Below the pieces are notes generated by a model that saw only the letters and a list, made by a program, of their open reading frames with translations, searched no databases and was not told where the DNA came from. Source: Brachycybe producta (Eukaryota > Arthropoda > Diplopoda > Playtdesmida > Andrognathidae). From it: a stretch of 64,000 nt of DNA. Position 1 is the first letter of the stretch; the number at the start of each line of letters is the position of its first letter. The position numbers and the translations under genes are program-made. Shown one piece after another: positions 61,972 through 64,000 of the stretch. The stretch covers positions 1,427,001 through 1,491,000 of the forward strand of contig JAUPFP010000013.1 in the NCBI GenBank assembly GCA_036925085.1. The letters run 5' to 3'.

Positions 61972-63666
61972 TTATCCCGATGACGAATCCTCTGGAAGAA
62001 GCGGAATGTTATGCTGAATAGCAAATCGTTTGAGAGCCTCGTATTTGCAGTGAAGAGCATCGGCCTCATCCTTGATCTTATCGTTATCTTCTCTGATTTG
62101 TTCAGCCGTCAACTTCACTCCACACTTCTCTCCTTCCAACTCATCCTTCTGTTCGATTCGTTTCGTACGACAACTGGCTGCGTAACCACGGTTCTTCAGC
62201 GTACGACGTCGTTGTTTCATCCGTACGATTTCATCTCGTCCCAATCCACGAAGTTTCAACTGTCTGTTAAGATCTCGGACAGAGATCGAAACCAATTCAT
62301 CGTCACTTATGTCGGCAATACTCGGAGGAAGATCATCACGACCCTGAAGAGTACACAAAATAGAAGAAACGAACTCTTTAAATACGGAAAATCGTAATTC
62401 ATTCGAGACGAGGTAGGTGCACACGATATTTACACAATAATATCGTTTAAAATAAACTTTATATACGAGTTTGAATTTCAAGATGGACAAATTTTTCTAC
62501 CTGTTTTCAAACTGAAATAAACCCCCTTTCAAAAGCGGGTTCTGTTGGTTTTTCAACACCCATGCCTGAAAATGTTAAAAATGGGCCATTCTTTCTATCA
62601 ATGGCCTCTAGCCTCCAAGCTAAAGGTATAATGCTGTTACATATGTTGCGCCTTCAGAGCGTACTGAGGAGAAACACGTGTGCAATGTCCTACATAAAAA
62701 ACATTAAAAAAACTAAGAATGGGCCATTCGAATCCTCGAATCTTGAAAAATATTTGAGATTAGAAAGCTCGAATCTTTGCGACTTTTTCGTCTTTCAAAT
62801 CCTAACCTAAAAAAACTTAAAAACATTGATAAAAATAGTTTTAACTCAATTGACGTCCAATAGAAGCGTTCACTAACAAAAAACGGCGATTATTGCAATT
62901 TCGGTGGTACCTGGATCACCAATGTCATCACCTTGTGGCCTGACCCTGAGTGCCACACTGGTTTATTATTAATAATTTAATATTATTTAATTTATTTGTA
63001 TCTTCTTAATGAATAGTATAGGATTCGTATAGGAAGGACAAATTTGAGAACCTTTTAGGATTCGGATTCGAGGAAATTTCGGATTCGTCCCACCTCTAAA
63101 AAAAAACCCTGTGAAATTCTTCCAATTAGCAGTTTCTATGAATGAGAATTTTCAACTTTTTCATCATATTTAACCCTCTATTTTGGCGCAACCTTGCTTA
63201 TTTTGGCGCAACCTTGCTTTTTTTTTTCGCAGCCTACATAAGAAAACAGCCTTGGCTTGGACGTTAGCGGCTCCAAATATAAATAAAGCTACAAACAAAA
63301 AAATGAAATGACATATTATTTTTGATGTAAATGCTGTGACAAGATCAAAGCACAAAGATTATAATTATTGCAAAAGCAAGACCACCTAATTGTTACAACA
63401 AATTGTGTGCCAACCATCGCTAGCAGGCTTTATATACTTTAACATAGGATAATATAACGAGCCTATAGAGACTTCGATTGATTTCACCAGCAGCCTATTT
63501 ACATTACGTTACATATAGCCTCCTTATACGAATGGTAAAATATTATGAAACAGATCCACGTGACGTTTAAGATCATCGTTCACGTGGACTCATTTACACA
63601 CATGTAATATACCTTATCGTGTTTCTCCTGTCTTCCAGGTCCTTGTTTTCGTGTCGATTTCTTCAT
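61972..63666 (-). CDS. sMaf: Small Maf bZIP transcription factor (MafK/G/F type)
   Basis: Small Maf proteins heterodimerise with CNC factors (Nrf2, Bach) at antioxidant/Maf recognition elements in the nucleus. Two exons, 63613-63666 and 61972-62343, join in phase 0 (GATAAG/GTATAT; CTTCAG/GGTCG) and give 141 residues. The extended homology region is present ([20 protein letters not shown], then [20 protein letters not shown]), followed by the basic region [17 protein letters not shown] and a leucine-zipper-like helix. There is no activation domain, and the length is near that of vertebrate MafK/G/F (about 150-165). The basic region has the Maf-specific Tyr-Ala-Ala-Ser-Cys-Arg. The start in exon 1 (ACAAAAATGAAG) has good context. 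Confidence 0.93.
63557..63586. promoter_or_regulatory. Paired CACGTG E-boxes in small Maf intron 1
   Basis: CCACGTGACG (CACGTG at 63557) and TTCACGTGG (CACGTG at 63581) are 24 bp apart and mirror each other, about 30-60 bp downstream of exon 1 in transc. Confidence 0.35.
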
Positions 63667-64000
63667 TTTTGTAATCTGAATTTTCTTTTAACGAAATTTT
63701 GTCGTCGAAATTTTTCCAACAACGTCGTTTTTGCTGAATCATCTTCGTTTCTTTTCCTTCTTTCTGGTTTGTTGTTGTGAATCGTTCATTATGTATTGTG
63801 TAAGTTTCACGTAAAGAATCAAAAACGAGGGCATGACATATGTTCTTCTATCGTGACATACTGAAGCACTATTATAAAGTCTTTTAAAACTGCAGATGTG
63901 AACGCTAAGAGTGGACTAATATGGCGTCTTTCGTACCCATATGGTTGACTTCAGTTTTATGACGTGATAAGCGTCAGTGTGGGTATAAATGAGGTCGTTT
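63667..64000 (-). promoter_or_regulatory. Small Maf promoter region (partial)
   Basis: Upstream of the small Maf ATG up to the window edge. It contains ATGACGTGATAAGCGTCA near 63958, a pair of inverted TGACG half-sites of the kind bound by bZIP factors. A TATAAAT near 63984 lies in the wrong orientation for this gene. The transcription start is not placed. Confidence 0.4.

Noticed and set aside
62011-62397. A 128-codon plus-strand frame
   Set aside because: Antisense of small Maf exon 2, whose Maf homology region and basic region are unmistakable.

Overview
The window is genomic DNA of an animal, almost certainly an AT-rich invertebrate. It carries an animal type I fatty acid synthase, two transmembrane channel-like (TMC) proteins, kinetochore SPC24, mitochondrial ribosomal protein bL27m, the EME1 nuclease subunit, a TUT1-like nucleotidyltransferase and a small Maf bZIP factor. 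All are split by roughly 90 introns, are separated by AT-rich spacers, and contain many inverted-repeat (MITE or foldback) insertions. I cannot name the phylum. No rRNA, tRNA, CRISPR or prokaryotic feature is visible. Every gene model below was assembled by eye from splice sites, reading-frame phase and remembered family sequences, and every exon junction was checked for phase.

Layout. 1-18612 (+): FASN, 30 coding exons; the first ~45 codons lie upstream of the window. 19480-21416 (-): SPC24, 5 exons, convergent with FASN. 23800-24110 (+): a small secreted cysteine-rich peptide. 25426-34855 (-) and about 35626-49003 (+): two TMC genes, head to head; the second has at least three candidate alternative first exons. 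50091-50828 (-) MRPL27 and 51210-55122 (+) EME1 are divergent across a 381-bp shared promoter. 55206-60021 (-): TUT1-like, tail to tail with EME1, 83 bp between stop codons. 61972-63666 (-): small Maf.

How the genes relate. There is no operon; this is a cluster of mostly housekeeping genes (lipid synthesis, kinetochore, mitochondrial translation, DNA crossover processing, snRNA/mRNA 3' end modification, stress transcription factor). From memory, FASN, MAFG, TMC6/TMC8 and MRPL27/EME1 all lie on human 17q, and MRPL27/EME1 and TMC6/TMC8 are also head to head there. The window may therefore preserve an ancient bilaterian linkage block.

Other points that stand out: five introns that seem to use GC-AG splice sites, a frame-preserving 105-bp cassette exon between the FASN ACP and thioesterase, a TUT1 without its usual RRM, at least six families of inverted-repeat elements including nested insertions, and a cluster of CTCF-like and E-box motifs between SPC24 and the cysteine-rich peptide gene.
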